From: Hominisplanchenecus murintestinalis | Lineage (GTDB): Bacteria > Bacillota > Clostridia > Lachnospirales > Lachnospiraceae | Length of the DNA: 64,000 nt | Direction of reading: 5' to 3' | Assembly (NCBI GenBank): GCA_004793585.1 | Contig: SRZB01000010.1 | Location: forward strand, 1 to 64,000 | Part shown: positions 10,301-22,000 of the stretch, one piece after another | Layout of the letters: the number at the start of each line of letters is the position of its first letter | How positions within the stretch are numbered: position 1 is the stretch's first letter | Notes under the pieces: model-generated | What the model saw: only the letters and a program-made list of their open reading frames with translations | What the model was told of the DNA's origin: nothing | The model's database searches: none | Made by a program: the position numbers and the translations under genes

Positions 10301-13300
10301 CTTGATTCGTATGATGGGAGATTAGATGTCTGCCCGGAACTGAACCGGCATCTGCTGATTGGCGGAAATGCATTAGGGAGGGACAGCCGGGCTATTTACA
10401 AAGAATGTCTGTATACTGCCCTTGCCGCCATTAAAAGCAGCGCAGCCTATGATGTCATCCGTTCCAGGGACGTAGATGAAGATATGGCGTATGATATTGT
10501 CCAGGAAGAATTGGACAATTTAATGGTGCGCAACAGGGAAAACGCCCCCGTTATGGCAGAAGCCTATGGGAACTGGGATAACTTCCGGGACTGGATGGCG
10601 GAAGATATTTTCCAGAGGACGTACCAGGATTACCTTGTGGACAGCCGGGACGCCATTGCCTTGCATGAAAATGACCCGGATGCGCCGGAGTGGGCAAAAG
10701 GCATGGCGGTGGATGCAGAGTTACAGGAGATTGCGGCATTTCCAGAAGGAGCAAAGGAAAATATGCGGGAAGCGGAAACGGCGGCAGAAGCAGAAACCGC
10801 AGATTCCGCAAAATCCGCAGAACCGGATCTTATGCAAAGAGAACCCGGCATATTTGAGTATGGGGGATTCCATTTTGAAGCTGTTGGGAAACTGCAGGAA
10901 AACTTCAACGCACAGGACATTATCCTGAATACCAGATCGCATAACGAACTTGGCATATCTGATTATGAAGATGGGCAGCATCCGTATTCGCACAGCAGCT
11001 TTTATGAAGCAAGCACAGACAAAACCGCAGATGTTTTCCGGTGCGTGGAAACGGGGAAGAACTATCTCCCAGGGGAGCATGAGCTGTTTGAGTATGTGGG
11101 GGAATTTATCCCTTTTATACAGCAGGAGACGCAGGAAGAAGAAGCGGAGCTGCCTCAGACGGGCGCAGCGGCTCCTAATCTGGAAGAATTGCAGGAGGAA
11201 CCGGACACTGAGGAATACGGTCTGATTGAAAACAGGCTGTTCCTTGCAATGGAGGAAGCGGACGTATATCTGGATGATTTTTCACCGGAGCAGGTGGATG
11301 TTATCTATGAAGCTGCTGAAAAAGGTTTGAACCTTGTGCCTATGCTGAACCCGGAGTTCCCTCCGGAGCAGATGCAGCTGATTGCTGACGTGATGGAGCG
11401 GATGGTAGCCAATGAACAGGCTGCATTTGGGAATGAGATCAATCCATTGACAAGCCACGTGATGAATCCGGAGGAAATCAACCATATCCGCAAAGACCGC
11501 AGGCTCCCCTTAGAGCCTGTTGCCGCAGATGGGATAGAGGGAGCTGGAGGGATCGGAAACGGCAGTACCCGGCAGGCTTCCGGGCAGTCCAGAAGGGATA
11601 ACGGGACAGGAGAACCGTCACCGGGGCTGGAACGCCGGGAGAAGATAAATTTTCATATCACCGACGATGACCTGGGCGCAGGAGGCCCAAAGCAGAAGTT
11701 CCGTGCCAACATGGACGCAATCCTTATCCTGAAAGCATTGGAGTATGAAAACCGCCTTGCCACGCCGGAGGAACAGGAAACCTTATCACATTTCGTCGGG
11801 TGGGGCGGCATCCCGGCGGCGTTTGACGATAAGAATGAAGCGTGGGCGGCAGAATATGCGGAACTGAAAGCGGCGCTGACGCCGGAGGAATACCGGGAGG
11901 CAAGGGCATCTACCTTAAATGCGTTCTATACTTCCCCTACGGTAATTAAAGCGATGTATGAAGCCCTGGGAAACATGGGGTTACAGCGGGGGAATGTGCT
12001 GGAGCCGTCCTGCGGAATCGGAAATTTTATGGGATTAGTGCCGGAGCCTATGGACGGGCTGAATATGTACGGCGTGGAGCTTGACAGCATTTCCGGGAAG
12101 ATAGCGAAACAGCTTTACCAGAAAAATAATATCTCCGTGCAGGGGTTTGAAACCGCTGCATACCCGGACAGCTTCTTTGACTGCGTAATCGGCAATGTGC
12201 CGTTCGGCGCTTATAAGGTGGCAGACCGCAGGTATGACCGCCATAACTTTATGATACATGATTATTTCATCGCAAAATCCTTAGACCTGGTGCGTCCAGG
12301 CGGTGTGGTGGCGGTGGTGACGTCAAGCGGCACGATGGATAAGCAAAGCGCATCCGTGCGCCAGTACATCGCCAACCGTGCAGACCTGATTGGGGCGATC
12401 CGTCTCCCCAATAATGCGTTCCAAAGAAATGCCGGGACGGGCGTTGTTGCGGATATTCTGTTTTTTCAGAAGCGTGACCGGGCGTCTTTGGAGCAGCCGG
12501 ATTGGGTGGAACTTGGCACAACGCCAGAAGGCCATACGGTCAATTCCTATTTTGCAAACCACCCTGAGATGGTGCTTGGGGAGTTTACCACGGAAAGTAC
12601 ACAGTATGGCAAGCAGGAAACCACGGTGAAGCCGATAGAGGGAGCAGTCCTTTCGGAGCAGCTGAAAGAAGCGGTGAAGCACATCCAGGGGACGATTACG
12701 GAAATGGAGCTGGAAGATTCAGAACTAGAGGAAACGGCATCATCCATCCCGGCAGACCCTTCCATCAAGAATTTCAGTTTTGCAAATGTGGATGGGAAAG
12801 TGTATTACCGGGAAAATTCCGTTATGAATTTGATGGAGCTTCCCGCTTTAACAACAGAGCGTGTGCTGGGGATGATTGAACTGCGGAATTTGACGCAGAC
12901 ACTTCTGCAGTGCCAGATGGAGGACGGCAGCGATGCGGAAGTTGCCGTGCTGCAGAAGGAATTGAACACGCAGTATGACCGTTTTACCGCACAGTATGGA
13001 CTGATCAGCAGCAATGCCAACCGGAGGGCATTTTCCCAGGACAGCAGCTATTGCCTGTTATCGTCGTTGGAATTGGTGGACGAGGAAGGGAAGCTGAAAC
13101 GGAAGGCGGATATTTTTACGAAACGTACCATCCGAAAGGCTGTGCCGGTGACAAGCGTGGATACCGCCAGTGAAGCCCTGGCCGTTTCCATCGGGGAGCG
13201 GGCAAAGGTGGACGTGCCGTTTATGGCAGAGTTATCCGGCAGGGCAGAATCCGAAGTTACGGAGGAACTGGCGGGGGTGATCTTTAAAAATCCTTTGACA

Positions 13301-15577
13301 GACCAGTGGGAATCTTCGGATGAGTATTTATCCGGCAATGTCCGGGAGAAACTTACGGTCGCAAAACAATTTGCAGAAAATAATCCGGAATACGGGATCA
13401 ATGTGCAGGCATTGGAGCGTGTGCAGCCGAAAGACCTGGAGGCATCGGAGATTGAGGTGCGTCTTGGGGCAACCTGGGTAGACCCGGCTTATATCACAGA
13501 GTTCATGGGGGAGCTGTTCCATACGCCGGGCCATTTATTGGGGAACCAGATTGACGTGAAGTATGCGAAAGTCAACGGCCAGTGGAACATTTCCGGGAAA
13601 GGTGCGGATTCCCGTGGAAATTCCCTTGTCACAGCCACTTACGGGACACCAAGGGCAAGCGGCTACCGTCTGTTAGAAGATGCGCTGAATCTCAAAGACA
13701 CAAAAATCTTTGATACGGTTGTGGAGGACGGCAAGGAAAAGCGTGTCCTGAACAAAAAAGAAACCATGATCGCACAACAAAAGCAGGAGATGATAAAGGA
13801 AGCCTTCAAGGAGTGGATCTTCCGGGACATTGACCGCAGGGAGGATTTGTGCAGGAAATATAACGATTTATTTAACAGCATCCGTCCCCGTGAATATGAT
13901 GGGAGCCATATCCAGTTTGCAGGCATGACGCCAGAAATTACCCTGATGCCACACCAGAAAAATGCGGTGGCGCATATATTATATGGAAACAACACGCTGC
14001 TTGCGCATTGTGTGGGGGCCGGCAAGACCTTCCAGATGATTGCGGCCGGGATGGAGAGCCGGAGGCTTGGGCTGGCACAGAAGAACCTCTATGTCGTGCC
14101 GAACCATCTGACCGAACAGTGGGGCAGCGATTTCCTGCGCCTGTATCCATGCGCAAATGTCTTAGTCGCAACGAAGAAGGATTTTGAGCCTGCCAACCGG
14201 AAGAAGTTCTGCTCCCGTATCGCAACCGGGGATTATGACGCCATCATTATCGGGCACAGCCAGTTTGAGCGCATTCCCCTTTCCAGGGAACGGCAGATTG
14301 CAGCCATAGAGCGGCAGATGAACGACATCACGTCAGCCATTGAAGAGCTTGCGGCGGAAGATGGCACACGCTACACCATTAAACAGATGGAAAAGACGAG
14401 GAAAACACTGGAAACAAGGCTTGCAAAGCTGAATGACCAGAGCCGGAAGGATGATGTTGTGACGTTCGAGCAGTTAGGCGTGGATCGGCTGTTCGTAGAT
14501 GAGAGCCACAACTATAAAAATATGTTTTTATACACAAAGATGCGCAATGTTGCCGGGATTTCCCAGACGGACGCACAGAAAAGCTCCGATATGTTCATGA
14601 AGTGCCAGTACCTGGACGAGATTACCGGAGGGAAGGGCGTCACTTTTGCAACCGGGACTCCCGTATCGAATAGCATGGTAGAGCTATATACGATCATGCG
14701 CTATCTGCAGTATGACACCATACAGAGGATGGGTCTGGGGCATTTTGATTCCTGGGCGGCAGCTTTTGGCGAGACTGTCACAAGTATAGAGTTAAGTCCT
14801 GAAGGCACAGGATACCGGGCAAAGACAAGGTTTGCCCGGTTTTTTAATCTCCCAGAACTGATCGCATTATTTAAGGAGAGCGCCGACATCCAGACAGCGG
14901 ATATGCTTGACCTTCCAGTTCCCGAAGCGGAATATATCAACGAAGTGCTGAAACCGAGCGAGGAACAGCAGGATTTGGTCAGCTCCTTTGCGGAACGGGC
15001 AGAGGCTGTCCGTTCCGGGAATGTAGACCCGTCAAGGGATAACATGCTGAAAATCACCAACGACGGGAGGAAATGCGCCCTGGATCAGCGTCTGATTAAC
15101 GATATGCTGCCGGATGCGGAGGAAAGCAAGGTCAACCGCTGTGTGGATAATGCGTTTGGCATTTGGGAAAAGACTTCTGCAGACAAAGGGACACAATTAA
15201 TTTTTTGCGACCTGTCTACGCCGAAAAACGACGGCACGTTCAATGTCTATGACGATGTGCGGGAAAAGCTGGTGGCAAAAGGAATCCCCAGAGAGGAAGT
15301 GGCGTTTATCCATGAAGCCGGGACGGAAACGAAAAAAGCGGAATTATTTTCAAAGGTGCGCTCCGGGCAGGTGCGTATTCTGCTCGGTTCTACACCGAAG
15401 TTAGGCGCAGGGACAAATATCCAAGACAGGCTTGTTGCCCTACACCACCTGGATGCGCCTTGGAAACCGGCCGATTTGGAGCAGCAGGAGGGCCGTATTC
15501 TTAGGCAGGGGAACCAGAATGACAAGGTACAGATCTACCGGTACGTTACCGAAAATACATTCGATGCGTACATGTGG
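7364..15577 (+). CDS. Giant N6-adenine methylase / SNF2-type helicase, exon 1
   Basis: This gives 2,738 codons before the group II intron; the product continues at 17933, for about 3,066 residues in all. The N-terminus ([32 protein letters not shown]) resembles ArdC-like ssDNA-binding modules. A disordered linker follows near residues 275-400. The methylase core has EPSCGIGNF near residue 1,545 and the NVPFG catalytic motif. The helicase core has [11 protein letters not shown] (Walker A, near 2,212), VDESHNYKN (motif II), [11 protein letters not shown] (motif III) and [11 protein letters not shown] (motif VI). Such proteins occur in many clostridial ICEs and probably protect or process element DNA in the recipient; the exact role is unproven. 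RBS GGAGG precedes ATG 7364. Confidence 0.9.
8214..8555 (+). CDS. tnpV: TnpV-family protein, nested out of frame in the helicase gene
   Basis: A 113-residue protein encoded +1 relative to the helicase frame, inside its disordered linker. The sequence is characteristic of Tnp[62 protein letters not shown] and a closing ILKELVYS. A strong AGGAGG lies 8 nt before ATG 8214 (ATG 8208 also possible), so it is probably translated independently. TnpV proteins are widespread on clostridial mobile elements; no biochemical function is established. Both frames look protein-coding, so this is an apparent true gene overlap. Confidence 0.88.
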   Translation: MELTYHRKGDYLFPNLTIEEPKVAIGKYGMLRRTYLKENRKGWYQSMMLSGKLDRHLLEIERSATERMETLMKGLLEKYPAPDKEKDQMAWAAHMNGLTAMAEESILKELVYS

Positions 15578-16180
15578 GTGCGACACGAAGTCGCTTAATT
15601 TAACTGTTTGGCGGTAATACCGACCAAACCATCCATTCCGTTGGATGAAGCCGTTGCCCCCGGCTCTGCCAGTAATGGCACTGTTCGGAAGCGGGTATAA
15701 ACGTAGCCCTATTTAGAATCCAAACCGTGAGGGGAGGATGAAGCTGCCAGCTACAAGGCGGTTAGGGTGCAGGCTTTTTATTGATAGCATGGTTAATTAA
15801 CTGAATCACCGTAAGCTTCGTTAAGGCTGAACAAGCCAAAGTAGCTGACAGGCTTGAACCAAAAAGGTGTGCAGTTGGATATTCCTTTCCACATTGGGAA
15901 TACACGGACATAGAACTGCCGGAGTAGAGGTGGGACCTAAACTATCAGATAATTGTTGATTAAGTGGAACGTGTCAAGCCCGTATTCTCGCCTGCAAAGG
16001 CAAGCCGACCGTAAGGAAAGCCGTTGGGAATGCGGGTATAGGATTGCGGAAGAAGCGAATGCCGGCTTTGTAATGAAGCCGGATAGGGGTTCAAGATTTG
16101 CCCTGCCCGAAAGGGTGCCCAATTCCGCGTGGTGCTTGATTACGAGAGAATTTATAGAATTTTTGAAAGGAGTAAAGCAA

Positions 16181-17851
16181 ATGAACGGTAAAACGTGTGC
16201 GACTTCTGACGTTGCAAAGGCTTGGAACAGGATTGACTGGAACAAAGCCGAAGCATACGTTAAAAAACTGCAAATGCGTATCGTAAAGGCTCATCAGCAG
16301 GGCAGGACAGGCAAGGTAAAATCCTTGCAGTGGCTGCTCACACATTCTTTTTACGGACGTGCTTTAGCCGTAAAGAGGGTGACAAGTAATAAAGGCAAGA
16401 AAACAGCAGGAGTAGATAAAATATTATGGTCTACCCCAAAATTGAAATACGAAGCGATTCTCAGCTTGAAGCGCAGGGGATATAAGCCCCTGCCACTAAA
16501 GAGGGTGTATATACCGAAGAAAAACGGAAAAATGCGCCCATTAAGTATTCCATGCATGAAGGACAGGGCAATGCAGACATTATATAAATTTGCATTGGAG
16601 CCGATTGCAGAAATCACCGCCGACCCGAATTCTTACGGATTCCGGGCAAAACGGTGTGTGCAGGACGCCATTGAACAATGTTTCACCTGTCTGAATAAAA
16701 GGAAATCCCCAAAGTGGGTGTTAGAAGGAGATATCAAAGGCTGTTTCGATAATATCAGCCATGAATGGATTCTGGATAACATCCCAATGGACAAGGATAT
16801 CCTGCGTAAATGGCTAAAAAGCGGTTACATTGAAACCGGGCGGTTATTCCCGACAGACTTGGGAAGCCCGCAAGGTTCATCTATCTCACCAACTATCTGT
16901 AACATGGTTTTAGATGGCCTGGAAGTAAAATTGAAAGAGAAATACTACAAGAGAACCATCGGGGGGAAGCCATATTCACCAAAAGTAAATTTTATTCGCT
17001 ATGCTGATGATTTTATTGTTACAGGCGAAAGCAAGGAATTGTTGGAGAATGGTGTGCTTCCAATCATCCGGGATTTTCTATCAGAGAGAGGATTAGAATT
17101 GTCAGAAGAAAAGACAGTCATTACCCATATCGAAGATGGATTTGATTTTCTCGGAAGCAACATAAGGTGGTACAAAGACAAACTTCTTACAAAACCATCT
17201 AAAAAGAATTATAAAGCCATAATAAGCAAGATAAGGGAGATAATCAAGAAAAATCCGTCTATGAAGCAGGAGGATTTGATACGCAAGCTGAACCCGGTCA
17301 TTCGTGGCTGGGTGAATTTCCAGAAATATAATGTTTCCTCACAGGCATTTGAACGGTTTGATTTTGATGTCTGGAGATGCCTGTGGCAATGGTGTAAGCG
17401 CAGGCATCCGAAAAAGAGCCATAAATGGATTGCAAAGAAATATTTCAGACAGGTTGGCAAGAGAAGTTGGACATTCAGCGTTAAAACGTTAGATTCGTTC
17501 GAACTGCATTTGATTTATGCTACGGACACCAATATCATACGGTGGCTGAAAACAAAATCGGAAGCGACACCATTTGATGAAAAGTTTACAGAATATTTCG
17601 AGGATAGGGATACAGAGAGGATGTTTCGGGAAATCAACGGGAGAAAGAAGCTGAATGCTCTTTATAAAGCGCAGAAGGGAATATGCCCTCACTGTGGAGA
17701 AGTAATCACGGTAGAGAGGGGCTTCAGAATCCATTCAGAGATAGGGGCGGACTTCAAAGAAAAGAAAATGTTGTTACATGCCGAATGCCATAGGGCATTA
17801 TATTACTTGAAAAACACTGATGAACCGGCTCTGGTGACACAGGGCTTATAA
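16181..17851 (+). CDS. ltrA: Group II intron reverse transcriptase/maturase
   Basis: A 556-residue intron-encoded protein. ATG 16181 is preceded by GAAAGGAG; the frame is open upstream to 15953 but that part is intron RNA structure. RT motifs include KTAGVDKI, IPKKNGKMRPLSIPCMKDR, GDIKGCFDNI, GSPQGSSISP and the catalytic FIRYADDFIV. The maturase (X) domain contains PVIRGWVNFQKYN. The C-terminus has an HNH-type endonuclease pattern (CPHCGEVI, then HSEIGAD and HAECHRALYY). The protein stabilises the folded intron for splicing and supports target-primed reverse transcription. All key residues are present, so it appears active. Confidence 0.95.
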   Translation: MNGKTCATSDVAKAWNRIDWNKAEAYVKKLQMRIVKAHQQGRTGKVKSLQWLLTHSFYGRALAVKRVTSNKGKKTAGVDKILWSTPKLKYEAILSLKRRGYKPLPLKRVYIPKKNGKMRPLSIPCMKDRAMQTLYKFALEPIAEITADPNSYGFRAKRCVQDAIEQCFTCLNKRKSPKWVLEGDIKGCFDNISHEWILDNIPMDKDILRKWLKSGYIETGRLFPTDLGSPQGSSISPTICNMVLDGLEVKLKEKYYKRTIGGKPYSPKVNFIRYADDFIVTGESKELLENGVLPIIRDFLSERGLELSEEKTVITHIEDGFDFLGSNIRWYKDKLLTKPSKKNYKAIISKIREIIKKNPSMKQEDLIRKLNPVIRGWVNFQKYNVSSQAFERFDFDVWRCLWQWCKRRHPKKSHKWIAKKYFRQVGKRSWTFSVKTLDSFELHLIYATDTNIIRWLKTKSEATPFDEKFTEYFEDRDTERMFREINGRKKLNALYKAQKGICPHCGEVITVERGFRIHSEIGADFKEKKMLLHAECHRALYYLKNTDEPALVTQGL

Positions 17852-17857
17852 GTGCTT

Positions 17858-17891
17858 GAGCCGTGTGAGGGGAAACTTTCATGCACGGTTC
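17858..17891 (+). ncRNA. Group II intron domain V hairpin
   Basis: A 34-nt hairpin with the typical domain V form: a GAGCCGTGTG strand pairing with a TGCACGGTTC strand around a GAAA tetraloop context. It lies just after the maturase stop and is followed by the shorter domain VI stem ending at the intron boundary. Domain V carries the catalytic triad and metal-binding bulge of the ribozyme. Confidence 0.9.
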
Positions 17892-17932
17892 TTAGGGGGG
17901 AAGGCGGTAGTAATACCGCTGACCTACCCGAC

Positions 17933-18919
17933 CAGATTTTGGAGAACAAGCAGAAGTTCATCAGCCAGATCATGACCAGTAAATCCCCGGTACGAGCCTG
18001 TGAGGACGTGGACGATACGGCGTTAAGTTATGCAGAGATCAAAGCCCTGGCTACGGGCAATCCCTACATCAAAGAGAAGATGGATCTCGACATCCAGGTG
18101 AGCAAGCTGAAACTTTTGAAGGCAAACCATACCAGCCAAAAGTACCGCCTGGAAACGGAGATCGCAAGGAATTACCCAGTGAAGATCACAGCGCTGAAAG
18201 AGCGGATTGCAGGCTTAAAAGCAGATGCGGAGGCAGTGAAGCCACTTTTGGAGAAAGATAAGGAAAAAGATGATTTTTCTATGGTCATCGGCGGGAAAGC
18301 GTACACAGACCGGAAAGAAGCAGGAACGGCGCTGATTGCCGCCTGCGCCGGATTGAAAGCAGTGAAAACAGCCGGTCAGATTGGGGAGTTCCACGGCTTT
18401 ACCCTTTCCGCTAATTTTGACAGCTTTAATCAGACCTACCAGCTTACCATCAAACGGCAGTGCAGCTACCAGATTGAAGTGGGGAAAGACCCGTTAGGGA
18501 ACCTGCAGCGTATCAGCAATGCACTTTCCGGGATTGAGAAAAAACTGACGGAATCGGAAGTGAAACTGGAAACCGTGCAACAGCAGCTTGCCACGGCAAG
18601 GGAGGAAGTGGAGAAGCCGTTTGCAAAGGAGGACGAACTTGCAGAGAAGATTGAACGGCTGTCAGAATTAAATGCTTTGCTTAACATGGACGACAAAGGG
18701 CCGTCAGAGGCGCTTGGCATGGAGGAAGATGTACAGGAAGTGGCAGACCGTCCGAGGAAAGCTGTCAGCTATGCAGGCCGGGTGTCGGATGCTTCCCGGA
18801 TTGCAGATGGGGCAAGAAAGCCTTCCGTGCTTGGAAAGTTGAAAGAGGCAAAAGACAGGCTTGCCGGAAACCATAAGGGCAGTCAGAAATTAGCAAAGAA
18901 AAAAGAACAGGAATTATAA
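17933..18919 (+). CDS. Giant methylase/helicase, exon 2
   Basis: The last 328 residues of the helicase protein, in frame after intron removal. It starts QILENKQKFISQIMTSKSPV and runs through ALSYAEIKALATGNPYIKEK. Long helical, coiled-coil-like segments follow (LKLLKANHTSQKYRLETEIA; KKLTESEVKLETVQQQLATA), then a basic C-terminus. There is no independent start or RBS at this position, so expression depends on intron splicing. Without splicing the protein would keep motif VI of the helicase but lose this C-terminal region. Confidence 0.9.
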   Translation, partial: QILENKQKFISQIMTSKSPVRACEDVDDTALSYAEIKALATGNPYIKEKMDLDIQVSKLKLLKANHTSQKYRLETEIARNYPVKITALKERIAGLKADAEAVKPLLEKDKEKDDFSMVIGGKAYTDRKEAGTALIAACAGLKAVKTAGQIGEFHGFTLSANFDSFNQTYQLTIKRQCSYQIEVGKDPLGNLQRISNALSGIEKKLTESEVKLETVQQQLATAREEVEKPFAKEDELAEKIERLSELNALLNMDDKGPSEALGMEEDVQEVADRPRKAVSYAGRVSDASRIADGARKPSVLGKLKEAKDRLAGNHKGSQKLAKKKEQEL

Positions 18920-19022
18920 GCAGGAGGCCATACTGTCAGCAGATGATGGGATGGCGTTTTCTATTTATATCTTATCTGCCGGGATTCCACATAGGTGTCC
19001 CGGCAGGGAATGGAGGAAATTT

Positions 19023-22000
19023 ATGGCCGGAAAACGGGAAGAACAGTTAAAGGAGATTACGGAACGGCTGGAACAGGGCGTGAAGGATTTATTTACTTCG
19101 GAAAAATACACGGAATACCTGAAAACGATGTCGCAGTTCCATAATTACAGCTTTAACAACACGCTTTTGATAGCGATGCAAAAGCCGGAGTCAACCTTGG
19201 TGGCAGGCTACGGCACATGGAGCAAAAAATTTCACCGTCAGGTGAAGCGTGGGGAGAAGGGGATCAAGATTATTGCCCCTGTGCCGATCAGGGAAAAAGA
19301 AGAAGTGGAGAAATTTGACCCGGAGACAAACGAGCCAGTGCTGCGCCCGGACGGACAGCCGGAAACGGAGGAAGTGGAGCATATCATCCCACGGTTCCGT
19401 GTATCTACGGTATTTGACATTTCGCAAACGCAAGGTGATCCGCTCCCGGAGCTGGATGCGCCGGAACTGATGGGGAGTGTGGAGAACTTTGACATTTTCA
19501 TGGAGGCGATCCGGATGGTGTCCCCGGCCCCTATGCGCTATGCAAAGATTGAAGGGGATACTAAAGGGTATTACAGCAATGTGAATAAAGAAATCGTAAT
19601 CCGGGATGGCATGAGCGAGAAGCAGACCATGAAAACAGCCATCCATGAAGTGACACATGCCATGTGCCATGACCGGGACGTGATGGAGGAACTTGGGGAG
19701 AAGAAAAACAAGATGACCATAGAAACGGAGGCCGAGAGCGTGGCTTTTACGGTCTGTAGTTTCTTCGGTTTAGATGATGTGTCAGACTACTCCTTTCCGT
19801 ATCTGGCGGGATGGGCCAGCAGCATGGAGATGAAAGAGCTGCGCAGCTCTATGGATTTTATCCGGAAAACGGCAGGCTCTTTCATTGACAGCATGGTAGA
19901 GAATATCCAGAAGCTGCAGAAAGAAAAAGAGGCTGAGAGGGAGCTGGGGGAGGATGATCTGGTATTCCAGGTTGCCCTTTCCGGTGAGGACGCAAAGCGC
20001 TTTTACCTTGTAGACAATGTAGGCAGGGTGGATTTTCTAAGGCTGTTACAGACATTTGCAGAGCAAAAGGGAGAAAACGGAAGCCCGGAACAGTTCTTAA
20101 AAGAGCATGGCGTGCATCTGGATTTATGGAAGGATTCTGAAAATCCGGAAAGGAATGAAAATATGCCGGATTTCTATGATGTCCTGTATATAGATGCAGG
20201 GCATATCATAGATGCGTCAAAATCTCCCACACTGATACAAGTGGAGCTTATCATCAGCCGTGCGGAGTATGGGCGTGAGGCATTGGGAAGGGAGGGACAT
20301 AACCTGGCTGTCCGCTATGCTTATAAACTGGATGATCTGAGGGAAACAAAAAGGTTGGTCGGGGAAATGATAGAAGCGGCAGAAAATCCGGGAAGCCGGG
20401 ACATCGGGCGGATTATGGAGGAGGCACAGGCGGAGATTGACTTCCTGCCGGATAACCAGATCGGTCTTTTGCAGATGCATGACTTTGGCTATCGGAATGA
20501 TTCGGTACTGCCGCTTACGGTAGAACGGGCGGCTGCCTTACACAATGCCGGGCTTCCTATATATAGTCTGCATGAAGATGGGAGTTCCACATTAATGAAT
20601 ACGGAACAGGACATTTTAGAGACTGGCGGGATATTCGGCGTTGACGCCAGGGCATGGGAAAGCCACCTGGTGATGGAATCTGTGCATAAGGAGAAGGAAG
20701 AAAGGGAAATGGACGAGGAATATCAGGAAGTAGAAGTATTTGAAGTACCGGCTTTGTTTTCTAACGGACGGATAGCGGAGGGGGACGTGCCGAAGGGATT
20801 TTACCGCTATGACCTGCGGGGGTCTGGCGATGATCCCGGAGATCCGGCCGTGCTGGAGAATCACGTAGTCGTGAACCATGCAGGAACCGTCCTTGCCATA
20901 CAGCCAATCCCAATCCCGGAAAGGGGATTTTTAAATTTGGGAGAGGAGCTGAATTTTGTGGGAGGGATGTCTACGCCGGGGCAATTCCGGCAATCCCTCA
21001 CAGGCTTAGATGTTTCTGTATTGGAAGGACAGATGCACGATGCGGTGATCCGTTCCAATGAAGAACTGCTCTATACGGATACCAATGACTGGTATGGCAT
21101 TTTTCAGATTGATGAAAAGGGGAAAGGCAGGGAATACCTGTTTTTCAATATGGATTTTATAAAGAAAAGCGGGATGGAAGTGGAGGGAGGCGATTATGCG
21201 CTGCTCTATGGCGGAAGGCTGGGGCAACAGGACGACCTGGACACTATTTATGAGAAATTCAATCTCAATCATCCCAAAGGATATACAGGGCATTCCCTTT
21301 CGGTGAGTGATATTGTGGTCCTGAACCGTGGAGGGCATGTGTCGGCGCACTTTGTAGACAGCTTTGGATTTACGGAACTGCCGGATTTTGTAAGCCAGAG
21401 GGAACAGAGGATAAGGAAAGAGGCAGCGCAGTATTTTGAGGAAGAAGCCTACCCGCCGCTTTATACGCATACGCTTCCCTATGCAATGGAGCATGGCCGG
21501 GCGGATGATTACCTGGAATCAAGAAAACGGAACCTGGACTGCAAAAATGCCATTGAGGACGCGATCCGGAAGAACTTTGACGGGCTGCATCTGGCGTATG
21601 ACGCCGCTAAGGAGATCATTGAAGAATACGGTGCGGAACGTGTGGTATTCATCCTTGCGAATACCGTACAACATTTGGAATATGACGGGCGGTTTTCTAT
21701 TGGGAATAAGGCATGGGCAAAGGGATATGGGATACCGGAAAACATAAACCGGGGGATGGACATGAACGCTGACTATGTGGTAAACAGCCACCCGGCGGTA
21801 CTGGACGGGTTTATCGGGCTGGCAAGGGATGCGATAAGGGAACAGGAATTAGTGATGGAAGAAAACGTGCAGATTAATGAGGAAACGAAAGGGTTTATTG
21901 CAACCGGGCATTTCGGCACATGGCATACGGTAGAAGCAAAGGAGATCAGCGGCGAGCTGTTTTACCGGATGGAGCATGAGGAATATGGGGATTCCGTTGC

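Larger units (their letters stand above)
15578..17932 (+). mobile_element. Group II intron
   Basis: The 2,355-bp insertion begins with GTGCG, the usual group II 5' end, directly after a TGG codon of the helicase. It ends after the domain V/VI region, before CAG. Joining the exons gives DAYMW-QILENKQKF in frame, matching uninterrupted homologues as I know them. The intron encodes an RT/maturase with an HNH domain at 16181-17851. Read through without splicing, the helicase stops after VRHEVA. The intron probably self-splices with maturase help and is mobile by retrohoming. Confidence 0.93.

Noticed and set aside
15578..15598. GCGAC/GTCGC dyad at the intron start as a third copy of the GCGACA palindrome
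   Set aside because: Arms are only 5 bp and the sequence is explained by the conserved 5' end of the group II intron.
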